Assembly (NCBI RefSeq): GCF_000010165.1
Contig: NC_012491.1
Location: forward strand, 4,037,501 to 4,101,500
From: Brevibacillus brevis NBRC 100599
GTDB lineage: Bacteria; Bacillota; Bacilli; Brevibacillales; Brevibacillaceae
DNA: 64,000 nucleotides
Reading direction: 5' to 3'
Shown: positions 8,922 through 17,477 of the stretch, piece after piece
Numbering within the stretch: position 1 is the stretch's first letter
Layout of the letters: each line of letters starts with the position of its first letter
The notes under the pieces: generated by a model
Seen by the model: only the letters and a program-made list of their open reading frames with translations
Told to the model about the DNA's origin: nothing
Databases searched by the model: none
Translations under genes and position numbers: made by a program

Positions 8922-8953
8922 AAAAAGAAGCGGATCAACACCGCTTCTTTTTT
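8922..8953. terminator. Bidirectional terminator between ylbP and the RsfA-type gene
   Basis: AAAGAAGCGG and CCGCTTCTTT form a 10-bp stem with an 8-base loop, flanked by A and T runs on both sides, so it can serve both converging genes. Confidence 0.9.
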
Positions 8954-8965
8954 CATGCCTCGCGC

Positions 8966-9607
8966 TTATTTTTCAACGCGCTCTAAATTTCCGTTTTCAT
9001 CCATTTTGAAGATCGCTTTGTTGGAATCCTCTTCTTGTAAAAAAGCAAGCTTGCGTGCACGTTCCATGATCTGTACCAATGCACGGTAGTCATCATTGAC
9101 ACCCTGAACCTGATCCAGCTCTTTTCTAGCGCGTTCGTGGGCTTCTTTCAATTCTTTTAACTCCAACTCTTTTCCTTCCAACTCTTGTTCCAATTGTCGC
9201 AAGCGACGAGTCAATTCTTTTTGATTGACGAGCATGCGAATGACTGCTTCAATCTGCTGCTCCTCTACATCGGTGTACATTTGTACCTCTGCTACTGGTG
9301 TCTCAGCACGTTTTGTATGCAACGTGACGACCTCGACCTCAGCAACCACAGGGGGTGGTGCTTGAATCCTCCCGAGCTTTTTCAACTGTTGCCTTTGGCT
9401 TTTCGCAATCGAAATGGCCGCATCGTACCGTTTGCGCACGCAACTGTTCCAGCGGAAGCCGCACGCAGCTGCTGTCCTTCCCAACCTTTGACCCACTTCT
9501 TCAAATGCAGCAAGCTGTGTGCCGCCTTCGCGTATGTGGCGCAAGGTGACTTCCGCCAACACTAGATCGTCATCTTCGGTCCATGCGTCTTGTCTGGAAG
9601 CTACCAT
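8966..9607 (-). CDS. RsfA-type sporulation transcriptional regulator (YlbO-like)
   Basis: This 213-residue protein has an N-terminal Myb/SANT-like DNA-binding region (AWTEDDDLVLAEVTLRHIRE to AAACGFRWNSCVRKRY, residues about 8-60), a linker, and a long charged coiled coil at about 125-185. This matches RsfA, a prespore regulator under SigF/SigG in B. subtilis, and its paralogue YlbO, which neighbours ylbP in B. subtilis as here. The start ATG has GGGAGGGA upstream. Its targets cannot be read from this window. Confidence 0.85.
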   Translation of the reverse strand: MVASRQDAWTEDDDLVLAEVTLRHIREGGTQLAAFEEVGQRLGRTAAACGFRWNSCVRKRYDAAISIAKSQRQQLKKLGRIQAPPPVVAEVEVVTLHTKRAETPVAEVQMYTDVEEQQIEAVIRMLVNQKELTRRLRQLEQELEGKELELKELKEAHERARKELDQVQGVNDDYRALVQIMERARKLAFLQEEDSNKAIFKMDENGNLERVEK

Positions 9608-9741
9608 ATGAGTCCCTCCCGTTACCTTTAAAAAGGATGATGTAATTCATCCTATGCTTTTCCCTACTCTTGTAGAATCGCTTTCTACTAGAAAAAGTAT
9701 GTCCAAGCAAATAAATGTTTAAACGAAAAGGACTATATCGA

Positions 9742-10509
9742 TCAGGATGTTGGGCGCTTTGTCAGGAAGCTTTCCACTACAGCGACGTGTTCGGGGCTGC
9801 CCCATAGATGCGCACATTGACTCACTTCGCGCCGGATTCGTTCTTCTTGCGGAAGACCCATACGCTTCCACTTCAGGATCTGCATGTACGCCTCAATGCC
9901 AGCTAGCGGCTGGGCAGCGATTTTTCGAGCGAAACGATATACTTCCTCATGCAGCGCCTCTTCCGGATATACCTCGTCAACAAAACCGTAGGACTTGGCT
10001 TCCTCTGCCCGCAATCTGTCTCCAGTCAGCAGGAGAGCGAGTGCTTTTGATTCTGGCAGCAAGTCCAACAGCCGACTTCCTCCACCCCAGCCTGTCGTAA
10101 TATGCATGCTGATTTGTACAAACCCGAAGGTGGCCCGGTCACTGACAAAACGAAAATGACACGCGCCCGCAAACTCACAGCCACCTCCGACCGCAGCACC
10201 GTTTATCATGGCTATCACCGGTTTGGAATATTGATCAATGGTCGACAAAAGCCCCGTCACTTTGCTGAGCAAAGGATGCGCCTGTTCAAAGCCGCGCGCT
10301 GCAATAAACTGATTCAAATCGCCTCCGGAAACAAAGCTTCTGCCCGTCCCCGTCACAATCAGAACCTTCACCCGAGGATCGGCTTGGCAATCTTGCAGAA
10401 CCTGATGCAGCTCGTCAACCAGCTCCACGCTGATGGCATTATGTACATGCGGCCGATTTAATGTGATTGTGGCAATACCGTCCTGTTTTTGCAAAAGCAA
10501 GGTCTCCAT
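9742..10509 (-). CDS. Enoyl-CoA hydratase/isomerase family protein
   Basis: This is a 255-residue crotonase-fold protein. It has GRSFVSGGDLNQF as the first oxyanion segment and GAAVGGGCEFAGACHFRF as the second. The position of the second catalytic glutamate is less canonical than in yngF (ISMHITTGWGGGSRLLDLL), so hydratase activity is uncertain and it may be an isomerase or a decarboxylase-like member. ATG at 10509 with AGGTGGGAG upstream is preferred over the GTG 12 bases earlier, which lies in that ribosome site. It stands alone, without other fatty-acid genes. Confidence 0.82.
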   Translation of the reverse strand: METLLLQKQDGIATITLNRPHVHNAISVELVDELHQVLQDCQADPRVKVLIVTGTGRSFVSGGDLNQFIAARGFEQAHPLLSKVTGLLSTIDQYSKPVIAMINGAAVGGGCEFAGACHFRFVSDRATFGFVQISMHITTGWGGGSRLLDLLPESKALALLLTGDRLRAEEAKSYGFVDEVYPEEALHEEVYRFARKIAAQPLAGIEAYMQILKWKRMGLPQEERIRREVSQCAHLWGSPEHVAVVESFLTKRPTS

Positions 10510-10565
10510 ATGAACTCCCACCTTTTTATCAGCTAGTGGCTTTATTTTACCTTTCGATGGACAAA

Positions 10566-10595
10566 CAAAAAAGAGGAGGCCTTTACCCCCTCTTC
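10566..10595 (-). terminator. Terminator after the MgsR/Spx-like gene
   Basis: On the minus strand AAGAGGGGG...CCTCCTCTT is followed by TTTTGTTTG, directly after the stop at 10597. Confidence 0.75.
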
Positions 10596-10596
10596 A

Positions 10597-10974
10597 TTAA
10601 GACAACAAATTTTGCATGGCGGAAGAATTGAATCCGACGATCAGGTTTTCACCGTCAGTCAGGATCGGACGTTTCAAAAGCTGAGGCTCTTCGCTAAGCA
10701 TTTCGAGCAATTCCTTCACCGACATATCATTAATATCGACATCCAGGTTTTTAAAACGCTGACTTCTCGTGGACAAGATTTCATCCAAGCCATTTGAAGT
10801 CATTTTAATAATATCCAGCAGTTCTTCTGCTGTCGGTGGATTTTTGAACAAGTGACGCTCTTCATAGTTCACTCCGTTTTCTGCCAGCCATGCCTTCGCT
10901 TTGCGACAGGATGTGCAGCTCGGATAAGTAAAAAACGTTAATTTTTGTGTTTGTGTACGTTCAGCAACGGCCAT
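10597..10974 (-). CDS. mgsR: Spx/MgsR family (ArsC-like) regulator
   Basis: This 125-residue thioredoxin-fold protein of the ArsC/Spx family has the redox motif CTSC at residues 20-23 (YPSCTSCRKAKAWL). It binds RNA polymerase alpha in the family rather than DNA, and the CxxC acts as a thiol stress switch. The call MgsR rather than Spx rests on context: in B. subtilis mgsR is yqgZ, next to yqgY and yqgX, and both of those families occur downstream here. The start follows GAGGGG. Spx itself remains an alternative. Confidence 0.72.
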   Translation of the reverse strand: MAVAERTQTQKLTFFTYPSCTSCRKAKAWLAENGVNYEERHLFKNPPTAEELLDIIKMTSNGLDEILSTRSQRFKNLDVDINDMSVKELLEMLSEEPQLLKRPILTDGENLIVGFNSSAMQNLLS

Positions 10975-11232
10975 TGGTTACCCCTCCATCTCAACTATCA
11001 CGAATGATTTCATCTATAAAAGTCTTGCGATTTGCAGTTCATGATGTTTCGTTCGTTCTCTTACGAAAGGTTAGTCAATTAACTTTCCTTCCTTACTTTG
11101 GATTTTACTGCTTCATTAACACTATGTCAATAGTAGTTAATTTAAAAACTAGATGAAAATTCGTGTGATATGCTGTTGTAGCACACTGCTACCTTAACAA
11201 GTAACACAAAATGGGATACACTTATGAAGATC

Positions 11233-11396
11233 TTCAAAAAGTCGTCTTTTGATCACGAAGGAGCCCTGAAAGCTTGGGCAACATCGAAAGAGGCGTTCAC
11301 CTTCAAAGGCCGGTGCTCATGTAGGTCCCCTACACTCCGCTCCTCCTTTTTCAGGTTCTCACCACTTTCTCGGTGCTGAAAAGACGACTTTTTGAA
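11233..11396. repeat. 164-bp inverted-repeat (MITE-like or structured RNA) element
   Basis: A perfect 18-bp inverted repeat, TTCAAAAAGTCGTCTTTT at 11233-11250 and its complement at 11379-11396, bounds 128 bp of GC-richer sequence. The interior can fold: CCTGAAA/TTTCAGG, GTAGG/CCTAC and CACC/GGTG pairs are visible. The 10-mer TTATGAAGAT occurs just outside both ends (11222-11231 and 11405-11414), which could be a target-site duplication or an imperfect extension of the arms. No open frame of note lies inside. It fills much of the 463-bp gene-free stretch 10975-11437; the remaining part (10975-11221) is AT-rich and holds no other structure I could recognise. Confidence 0.7.
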
Positions 11397-11437
11397 TTTG
11401 ATCTTTATGAAGATTGTTTTGAGAAAGGGGTATCGGC

Positions 11438-12136
11438 ATGGACCACGATGCGCAAAAGTTAACCAGTGCTTTAGCTGACCCCACCCGTTTTTCCATTTAC
11501 CAATTTGTCGCCTACAGTAAAGATCCCATTACGGTTCAGGATATAGCTGATCACTTCTCTATCCACCCAAATGTGGCACGCTTGCACTTGACGAAGTTAG
11601 AGGACGTAAATTTACTCACTGCTGTTACAGACAAAAGCGGTAAGGGAGGACGTCCCAGTCGGTTGTACTCACTATCTGAACAGGTTGTGAGTCTGCAATT
11701 CCCACCTCGTGACTATCAGCTATTGGCCGATATCGCGATTGAAAGCCTGCTATCGCTCGGCGAAGCTGGCGAAGCCGCTCTCATTAAAATGGGACATCGC
11801 ATTGGAACAGAAATGGCAAAACGGGCGGTTGTCCGAAGCGGAATCAATTTACAAACAGCCTCTATGGAAGAAAAATTGGACCTGGTCCATCGGATTGTCG
11901 TGGCTCAGGGATTGAAACCAGACATCGAAGCAATGGCTGAAGGAAAGCTGCGTTTTCGCGTGAATAATTGCACCTTCTCTGACAGCGCAAAAAAATACCC
12001 GAATGCCGTATGCCAGATGCACAACGCTCTTTTGATGGGAATATTCGAAACGTACTTGGGGAACATTGAATTACGTGAGGATGATTCCAAAATTCGCGGT
12101 TGCCAATCTTGCAACTATACGGTGATTCAGTATTAG
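11438..12136 (+). CDS. Winged-helix transcriptional regulator with C-terminal cysteine cluster (SufR-like)
   Basis: The 232-residue protein has an ArsR/DeoR-type winged helix at about residues 5-80, with ITVQDIADHFSIHPNVARLHLTKL as the recognition part. The C-terminal ligand domain carries Cys178 (NNCTF), Cys192 (VCQMH) and Cys222/Cys225 (GCQSCNY). This arrangement resembles SufR and related regulators that hold an iron-sulfur cluster or another metal. No suf genes are nearby. The ATG has AAAGGGG upstream. The inverted-repeat element at 11233-11396 sits in its promoter region. The regulated genes and the cofactor are inference only. Confidence 0.8.
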   Translation: MDHDAQKLTSALADPTRFSIYQFVAYSKDPITVQDIADHFSIHPNVARLHLTKLEDVNLLTAVTDKSGKGGRPSRLYSLSEQVVSLQFPPRDYQLLADIAIESLLSLGEAGEAALIKMGHRIGTEMAKRAVVRSGINLQTASMEEKLDLVHRIVVAQGLKPDIEAMAEGKLRFRVNNCTFSDSAKKYPNAVCQMHNALLMGIFETYLGNIELREDDSKIRGCQSCNYTVIQY

Positions 12137-12273
12137 CACCGCAAGTCCTATCTCTCCTGCTCGGGTGACAATAATCCGTCATACCTTTATCGTTTACACG
12201 TGTTCACCTCTCCTATATAATGGGGGAGGAATCTTGTAAATCTTACCGTTGGAGGCAAAAAGGGGGGACAAAA

Positions 12274-12540
12274 ATGGATCGTATGTATCGCGTTCTTGGT
12301 TTCTGGACCATTGTGATCGCGTTGATGGCGTTTTGGGGGGAATTGTACCCGATGGCGCTCATCTTCTTCAGTTTGACTGCTTTCTTCGTAGCTTTGAGCT
12401 ACATGAACCTGACTGAACGAGTATACTTAAACATTTTCTTCGGCTTCATGTTCCTGTCTTTTGTTGGATTCACGTATTACACGTTCTTCGTGATGCCTGT
12501 TGGCCCACAAGAACACGCTTTGCTACAATTGATTATGTAA
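12274..12540 (+). CDS. yqgY: DUF2626 (YqgY-like) small membrane protein
   Basis: This 88-residue protein is almost all membrane segments (about residues 7-22, 26-44 and 51-72), matching the DUF2626 family that includes B. subtilis YqgY. ATG at 12274 follows AGGGGGGAC; an in-frame start 54 bases earlier lacks a better site. A TATAAT box at 12215-12220 may be its promoter. Function is unknown. It lies near mgsR and yqgX homologues as in B. subtilis. Confidence 0.82.
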   Translation: MDRMYRVLGFWTIVIALMAFWGELYPMALIFFSLTAFFVALSYMNLTERVYLNIFFGFMFLSFVGFTYYTFFVMPVGPQEHALLQLIM

Positions 12541-12572
12541 AAAAAGATGCTCGCCTTGAGCATCTTTTTTTG
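12541..12572. terminator. Bidirectional terminator between yqgY and the MidA-family gene
   Basis: AAAGATGCTC-GCCTT-GAGCATCTTT is a strong stem with T runs on both strands, placed between two converging genes. Confidence 0.9.
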
Positions 12573-12587
12573 TGTTCACTTTTTCTT

Positions 12588-13685
12588 TTACTCCCGAATG
12601 CCTTTTCCTTGGACCATAACCCAAAAACGCCCACCCAAGCCAGCAGGATCGATCAACTGCTGAATAGCCCGATTCCGTTTCATCGCAACGCTCGTGAAAG
12701 GGTCTCTGTCCATATGCGCGACCGCTTTATGAAGCAAGCCATTCCGCATTAAAAACCGATCCTGCCTCATATAGCCTATTTCCTGTAAACCAGCCTTTTC
12801 TCCATACTCTTTCCACGCAGAAAAATTCACATGTGTCGTCAAGTCTTGTTCACCTATGTTGAGATACGGATTCGTATGAGCCTGATGGCGATGATAGCAC
12901 ATCAGTGTTCCGTTTTTTCGACTGGGATGGTAGAGCTCCTCTTGCAGGTCACCGTAATCAATCGTGATGACGAATCCTTTTTTCAATAGGCAAGAAACAT
13001 CTTGTGCCGCTTGCTCCATCGCCAAATTTATCTCGATCCGCATGCCGATTGGCAGCTTCAAGTTCAGCCCACGCAAATATTCTCCTAGCGCTGGTGTCAT
13101 CTCCCCCAGACACTCTTCCAACCCGTCCTCGCCAACACGCACCCACACTTCCTGCCAGCCGGATTTGTTTTTTTCCACAATATGTACCGGAAATGCGTCC
13201 AGCCATTCATTCGAGAAAATAACCCCTTCTATTTTTTCTTGTTTGGCAGCTTCATTCACGGAAGAATACCAACGCTTCGGACCCTCGTGCCACTGGAGCG
13301 CCTCCTGCTGCATTTTCCGGTGATACGGACTCGCCTCTATCAAAATGACCGTCAATTCTTTGTATATCTCTGGCTTGCACGCACGGATGCGCTCCAGCAT
13401 GTGACGGCAGACAGCCCCGGTTCCACCACCAATCTCCACAAGAACAGGCGAAGTGATATCCGCCTCCTCCCATAATGCCAAGACAGCATCTGCGATTGTT
13501 TCCGCAAAGACGGGATGCACCGATGCACTCGTATAAAAATCTCCCGCTTTTCCTACTTTGGGTTGTTCGACCATATAATATCCATGCGTGTCATGGTAGA
13601 GGGCCAACTCCATAAAGCGCGCGAACGTAATGGCTTTTCCTGGTTGGCTTTCTATTTCCTCGCGAATCAGTTCGATCATCGTCAT
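12588..13685 (-). CDS. SAM-dependent methyltransferase of the MidA/NDUFAF7 family
   Basis: The 365-residue protein begins with the family motif ITFARFMELALYHDTHGYY (residues 19-37). It carries a SAM-binding loop VEIGGGTGAVCRHML and the NEWLDAFPV segment typical of MidA/NDUFAF7. The eukaryotic relative methylates an arginine of a respiratory complex I subunit; the bacterial substrate is not established. The first ATG (13685) has AGGAGA seven bases upstream. It is transcribed divergently from the secreted coiled-coil gene, with only about 90 bp between the two starts. Confidence 0.85.
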   Translation of the reverse strand: MTMIELIREEIESQPGKAITFARFMELALYHDTHGYYMVEQPKVGKAGDFYTSASVHPVFAETIADAVLALWEEADITSPVLVEIGGGTGAVCRHMLERIRACKPEIYKELTVILIEASPYHRKMQQEALQWHEGPKRWYSSVNEAAKQEKIEGVIFSNEWLDAFPVHIVEKNKSGWQEVWVRVGEDGLEECLGEMTPALGEYLRGLNLKLPIGMRIEINLAMEQAAQDVSCLLKKGFVITIDYGDLQEELYHPSRKNGTLMCYHRHQAHTNPYLNIGEQDLTTHVNFSAWKEYGEKAGLQEIGYMRQDRFLMRNGLLHKAVAHMDRDPFTSVAMKRNRAIQQLIDPAGLGGRFWVMVQGKGIRE

Positions 13686-13778
13686 CAGCTCTTCTCCTGC
13701 TATCCAAATTCAACTAGATAAGGCTATAATACGAAAAGAAGCATACAATATGGAAAGGCAAAAGCAAAAGGTGAAATC

Positions 13779-14852
13779 ATGCGCAAAATTCTACTCGTCT
13801 TATTCCTGCTTGTATGTCCATTGACGGTGTTCGCCCAGGAAGAGCCCGCTACCTCTTTGGAAGAGCTCATCCTGCAGCAGCATTTTACACAAAAAGAGCT
13901 GGAGCGAACCCTCACCTTACTTAAGGAAGAAGAGACGCGGACATACGGGGAAATCGCTCAAATGGATCTCGACTTGCAACGGCAAAAGCTGGTGATGGAA
14001 GCGACACAACGTCGTGCCGGTGAAGTAGCGCGGGCCTATTACATGGGCGAGCGTACTAATCTTCTGACGTTACTATTAAATGCGGAAAATTTCAATCAGT
14101 TCTTATTGATGTACGATTTCTACGAGATCTTGTACGAGCGTGACATGTCTCGACTAGAAACCTATCATACTGAGCGCACGAAGCTCACCGCGATGCAAAC
14201 TGACAAAAAGAATCGATTGGAACAACTTCAAGCACTGCGAAAAAAATACGAGCTTCAATTGTCAGAGATGCTCGCTATTGCCGCTGAAAAAGAAAAGAAT
14301 GTACAAAAACTGGATGACCCGACAGTTGTGGAATCCATGATGAATCACTTGATTTTAGACTGGGAAAAACGTGGTTTGCCCGCTTTCCAGACCTTCTTTG
14401 GAATGCTCGCGCAGGTCATGGTTCAAGTTCCCGAGTTGGCGACACCGGATCGAATTTCGTCGGAAGGTCTCCTCAAGCATACGCTAACCATCAACCAGAC
14501 TGACTTCAACAATTTTTTGATAGAGAAAGACGCCTTGTTTAAACAATCCCATTTCTCCTTTGAGGATAACAAGCTGACCGTGGAAGGCACGTATGATCAG
14601 ATGGAGCTCAAGCTCGTTGGTAACTATGAGCTCGTCTCTCCCACCCATCTCAAATTCCACATTACCGAGCTGTACTTTGACGGCTTTGCCTTGCCTCCTT
14701 CAACCGTGGAAGAAATGGAGAAAGCGTACGATCTCGGATTTTATCCGGAGCTGATCTCCCCCAATATCCAAGTGCAGGGCATCACGCTGATGGACGAAGA
14801 ATTAAAGCTCCAGCTACAATTTAATCTCCCATTTGGATTTGGAAAGAAGTAA
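13779..14852 (+). CDS. Secreted coiled-coil protein of unknown function
   Basis: This 357-residue protein has a signal peptide (residues 1-19, ending VFAQE) and a long alpha-helical coiled coil at about 25-175. The coiled coil resembles the N-terminal parts of PcsB/CwlO/EnvC-type wall-hydrolase partners. A beta-rich C-terminal half (about 200-357) follows with no cysteine-peptidase or NlpC motif, so it is not itself a recognisable hydrolase. It could act as a surface scaffold or an activator, which is inference from the coiled coil only. The start lies behind AAAAGGTG. Confidence 0.7.
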   Translation: MRKILLVLFLLVCPLTVFAQEEPATSLEELILQQHFTQKELERTLTLLKEEETRTYGEIAQMDLDLQRQKLVMEATQRRAGEVARAYYMGERTNLLTLLLNAENFNQFLLMYDFYEILYERDMSRLETYHTERTKLTAMQTDKKNRLEQLQALRKKYELQLSEMLAIAAEKEKNVQKLDDPTVVESMMNHLILDWEKRGLPAFQTFFGMLAQVMVQVPELATPDRISSEGLLKHTLTINQTDFNNFLIEKDALFKQSHFSFEDNKLTVEGTYDQMELKLVGNYELVSPTHLKFHITELYFDGFALPPSTVEEMEKAYDLGFYPELISPNIQVQGITLMDEELKLQLQFNLPFGFGKK

Positions 14853-14880
14853 AGCCAGCTATTCGTTAGCTGGCTTTTTT
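14853..14880. terminator. Bidirectional terminator
   Basis: AGCCAGCTA-TTCGT-TAGCTGGCT plus TTTTTT begins at the stop of the coiled-coil gene and overlaps the stop of the converging CapA-type gene. Confidence 0.88.
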
Positions 14881-16122
14881 CTGGGAGACAACCTTATTGA
14901 TATGAGCTGGCATTTCGTGCTGCAATTGTGTCATGTACTGGATCGCTTCTTTCGTCAGCGTCGGGTATTTTTGCCCTTGCTTTAGCTTCTCCAATGTTTC
15001 TGACACTGGGTAAATGACATAGTTGCGCTTGTTATTTTTCCGATAAAAATGAACGTAGGTCGGAATCATTTCAGCACTTTCGATGCTGGCCTCTCCTGAC
15101 TCATTCTTGTACAGCACAAGCTTCAGAATTGCCCCAACATCCTTGTAGTCCCATCGCTGCGCGGAGATGAAATTGCCTAACGAGTAGGTGATTAGCCCTT
15201 TGTGTTGACGTCCATCTTCGAGGGTAACCGTCTTCCATTCGTAAGGTTGTACCACATGTGGATGCGCGCCCAGTATGATATCCGCTCCAAATGTCAGAGC
15301 TTGCTCGGCAGTCTTGATTTGTTCAGGACTGGGCATCCGTTGATACTCATTTCCGAAATGAAGCGCCACTGCAACCAGATCGGCTCCTTTTTCTCTTGCC
15401 CGTGCGATGTCTTTCTTCATCAGCTCAGGTGAAATCAGATTGATCAGATACGGCTTACCCTCTGGAATCGCGATTCCATTCGTTCCGTACGTATACGACA
15501 GCAAGGCTAGTGTGAATCCGTCCTTGCTCAACAACAAGGGTTCATCTCGATCCTCGGGATTTGCAAACGTTCCCGTGTGCGGTAGACCGGCTTCATCGAG
15601 ATATTTGATGGTTTGCAGAACCCCTCGTTCTTTGCGGTCCATCGAATGGTTATTCGCTGTCGTTACCGCAGTAAATCCAATTTCCTTCAACGTATGCGCA
15701 AGCGACTCAGGAGAATTAAACATCGGATAGCCTGAGTATTTGGCCTCGCTGCCGCTCATCGTTGTCTCAAGATTGCCGATGACCCAGTCTGCCTCCCGGA
15801 ACATCGGGATGACATTCGGGAAGAAACGTTTAAAATCATAGCTTTTCGTCGCTGGGTCCCAGACGGCATCCAACTGCTCCTGATGCATCATGATATCCCC
15901 AACAGCGAGAAGGGAGATACGCTGTTCCGGAAATCTTGATGGCAAAGTCGGAGGTTGTGTCTCCTGTTGATTGGTTGCTGTCTGCGGTGGTGTTTCGGGA
16001 TCAGGCACTTTCACGTTGGGAGCTTGGCTCGTCTTATCTGCTTGGGCGACGGGTGCCGCACACCCAACCAGACTCGTGCAGGCGATAACGAGAAGGAGTG
16101 CCCATTTCCATGTTCGCTTCAT
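14866..16122 (-). CDS. CapA family lipoprotein (poly-gamma-glutamate/metallophosphatase type)
   Basis: The 418-residue protein has a lipoprotein signal peptide with lipobox LVGC (Cys21), a Pro/Thr/Gln-rich linker, then a CapA-type metallophosphoesterase domain. Visible motifs are LLAVGDIMMH, VIGNLET, TTANNHSMDR and GAHPHVVQPYEW, which supply the expected metal ligands. The domain occurs in poly-gamma-glutamate capsule systems, but capBC/pgs partners are absent here, so the substrate is unknown. ATG at 16122 (AAAGGAG upstream) is preferred to a longer frame lacking a signal peptide. It probably acts on the outer face of the membrane. Confidence 0.85.
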   Translation of the reverse strand: MKRTWKWALLLVIACTSLVGCAAPVAQADKTSQAPNVKVPDPETPPQTATNQQETQPPTLPSRFPEQRISLLAVGDIMMHQEQLDAVWDPATKSYDFKRFFPNVIPMFREADWVIGNLETTMSGSEAKYSGYPMFNSPESLAHTLKEIGFTAVTTANNHSMDRKERGVLQTIKYLDEAGLPHTGTFANPEDRDEPLLLSKDGFTLALLSYTYGTNGIAIPEGKPYLINLISPELMKKDIARAREKGADLVAVALHFGNEYQRMPSPEQIKTAEQALTFGADIILGAHPHVVQPYEWKTVTLEDGRQHKGLITYSLGNFISAQRWDYKDVGAILKLVLYKNESGEASIESAEMIPTYVHFYRKNNKRNYVIYPVSETLEKLKQGQKYPTLTKEAIQYMTQLQHEMPAHINKVVSQKKAS

Positions 16123-16215
16123 AATGAATAGCTCCTTTGGTAAATGGTGACCCCCTTCCTTTTCTCCACCACCTGACAAAATCCTCTCCCAGACTTATAA
16201 AGAATGATGAAATGA

Positions 16216-16860
16216 CTAACGAAGCATGCCTGTGACAAACGGATTGTACGTTTTCTCGTAGTCGATTGTCGTCTTCGGTCCATGCCCTGGATAAACAATC
16301 GTTTCATCATCGAGCTCAAACAGTTTGTCCTGGATACTGATCATCAGAGTCTCAAAATCTCCTCCGAAGAGATCTGTACGCCCGATGCTCTGGTTAAACA
16401 GAACGTCCCCACCGAAGCAGTGTTGGCCAATTACGAATGAACAACTGCCTGGTGAATGACCTGGCGTATGCAGCACCTGAATATGAAAACCTGCCAGTTC
16501 CAGAGTCTGACCATCCTCCAGTTCGTGCTCGGCCCGCTCACATATGATGAGCTCCGGCAGATTCCAGCGTCGCGATCCGTTGAGATCAGGGTTTGTGAGC
16601 CATTCCTGCTCCAGTGGATGAATGTAAACGGGTGCTTTTGTTAATTCTCTTACTTGGTTGAGTCCACCAATATGATCCAAGTGGGCATGCGTCAAAAGAA
16701 TGGCGACGACGTTTTTATTTGCGAGGGCGCGGAGCAACTGATCTGGCTCCATGCCCGGGTCAATCACAATGGTTTGGTTGGTAGCGGTGTTTGTCACCAC
16801 ATATGCATTGGTTTGAAATGCTCCCAACGCATAGGATTCAATGGCAAGATTTTGATTCAT
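16216..16860 (-). CDS. yqgX: Metallo-beta-lactamase-fold hydrolase (YqgX/glyoxalase II-like)
   Basis: This is a 214-residue protein. The zinc motif THAHLDHIGG is at residues 57-66, a late His and Asp occur in LHTPGHSPGS and GGDVLF, and YPGHGP closes the site. It resembles B. subtilis YqgX, annotated as a hydroxyacylglutathione hydrolase-like enzyme; in a bacillithiol organism the thiol partner may differ. The ATG at 16860 has AAGGAGG upstream. The longer reading to 17064 has no signal and would overlap the divergent gene's promoter. Confidence 0.87.
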   Translation of the reverse strand: MNQNLAIESYALGAFQTNAYVVTNTATNQTIVIDPGMEPDQLLRALANKNVVAILLTHAHLDHIGGLNQVRELTKAPVYIHPLEQEWLTNPDLNGSRRWNLPELIICERAEHELEDGQTLELAGFHIQVLHTPGHSPGSCSFVIGQHCFGGDVLFNQSIGRTDLFGGDFETLMISIQDKLFELDDETIVYPGHGPKTTIDYEKTYNPFVTGMLR

Positions 16861-16926
16861 CACAGGAAACCTCCTTGATTTTTTGATACGATAGAAAAAA
16901 CACGTTTGCAAACATGGGGGTATGAC

Positions 16927-17427
16927 ATGCGCCATATGTACGGAATTGAACTGAATGTACCAGCTGGGAAGCTCCCTGGCTTCTATGCTCAAGTCATACA
17001 TAAAATCGGAGATCATGTCAATGTCTTTGATCGGGACAAACTGCTTTTTATTGTCGAGAATCAAGCCGAACAGGAGAAGCTGGAAACCATTTTGGAGAAG
17101 TCCAACATGTTAGGCGATGCCTTTTCTCTATTGCTTCTGCCGTCAGCAACCACAATCGAGCCACTCGATGATATCGGTTTTGTCTCCCAAAATGAACATT
17201 TGTATGTATATGCAGATCAAGTTGCCATCGTAACGCTGATGGCTCCATCCCAATCAGAGGATCAGTGGGCTGCCATAGAACAACTCCGCGAGCATGTTCT
17301 AGGCGTGATACCCGAAAATACAGACCAACCCGAAGCCTACCTGATCGATCAAAACTTGATTCCACTGGCAGAGGGAATCGCGAAGGCTTATCAAGTGAAG
17401 CTCGTTTGGCTCCATCCGACTAAATAA
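16927..17427 (+). CDS. Hypothetical protein
   Basis: This 166-residue soluble protein has no motif I can assign. It has an alternating alpha/beta pattern, beginning MYGIELNVPAGKLPGFYAQV, with no signal peptide and no cysteine. The ATG at 16927 follows GGGGG. It is divergent from the YqgX-type gene with 66 bp between starts, and ends at a bidirectional terminator. It is kept as a real gene because of its length, ribosome site and codon pattern. Confidence 0.7.
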   Translation: MRHMYGIELNVPAGKLPGFYAQVIHKIGDHVNVFDRDKLLFIVENQAEQEKLETILEKSNMLGDAFSLLLLPSATTIEPLDDIGFVSQNEHLYVYADQVAIVTLMAPSQSEDQWAAIEQLREHVLGVIPENTDQPEAYLIDQNLIPLAEGIAKAYQVKLVWLHPTK

Positions 17428-17441
17428 ATCCTTTCCATGTA

Positions 17442-17476
17442 AAAAAGGGAGCGCCTGATAAGCGAACTCCCTTTTC
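17442..17476. terminator. Bidirectional terminator
   Basis: AAAGGGAG pairs with CTCCCTTT around a GC..GC inner pair, with A and T runs on both sides, between converging genes. Confidence 0.8.
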
Positions 17477-17477
17477 C

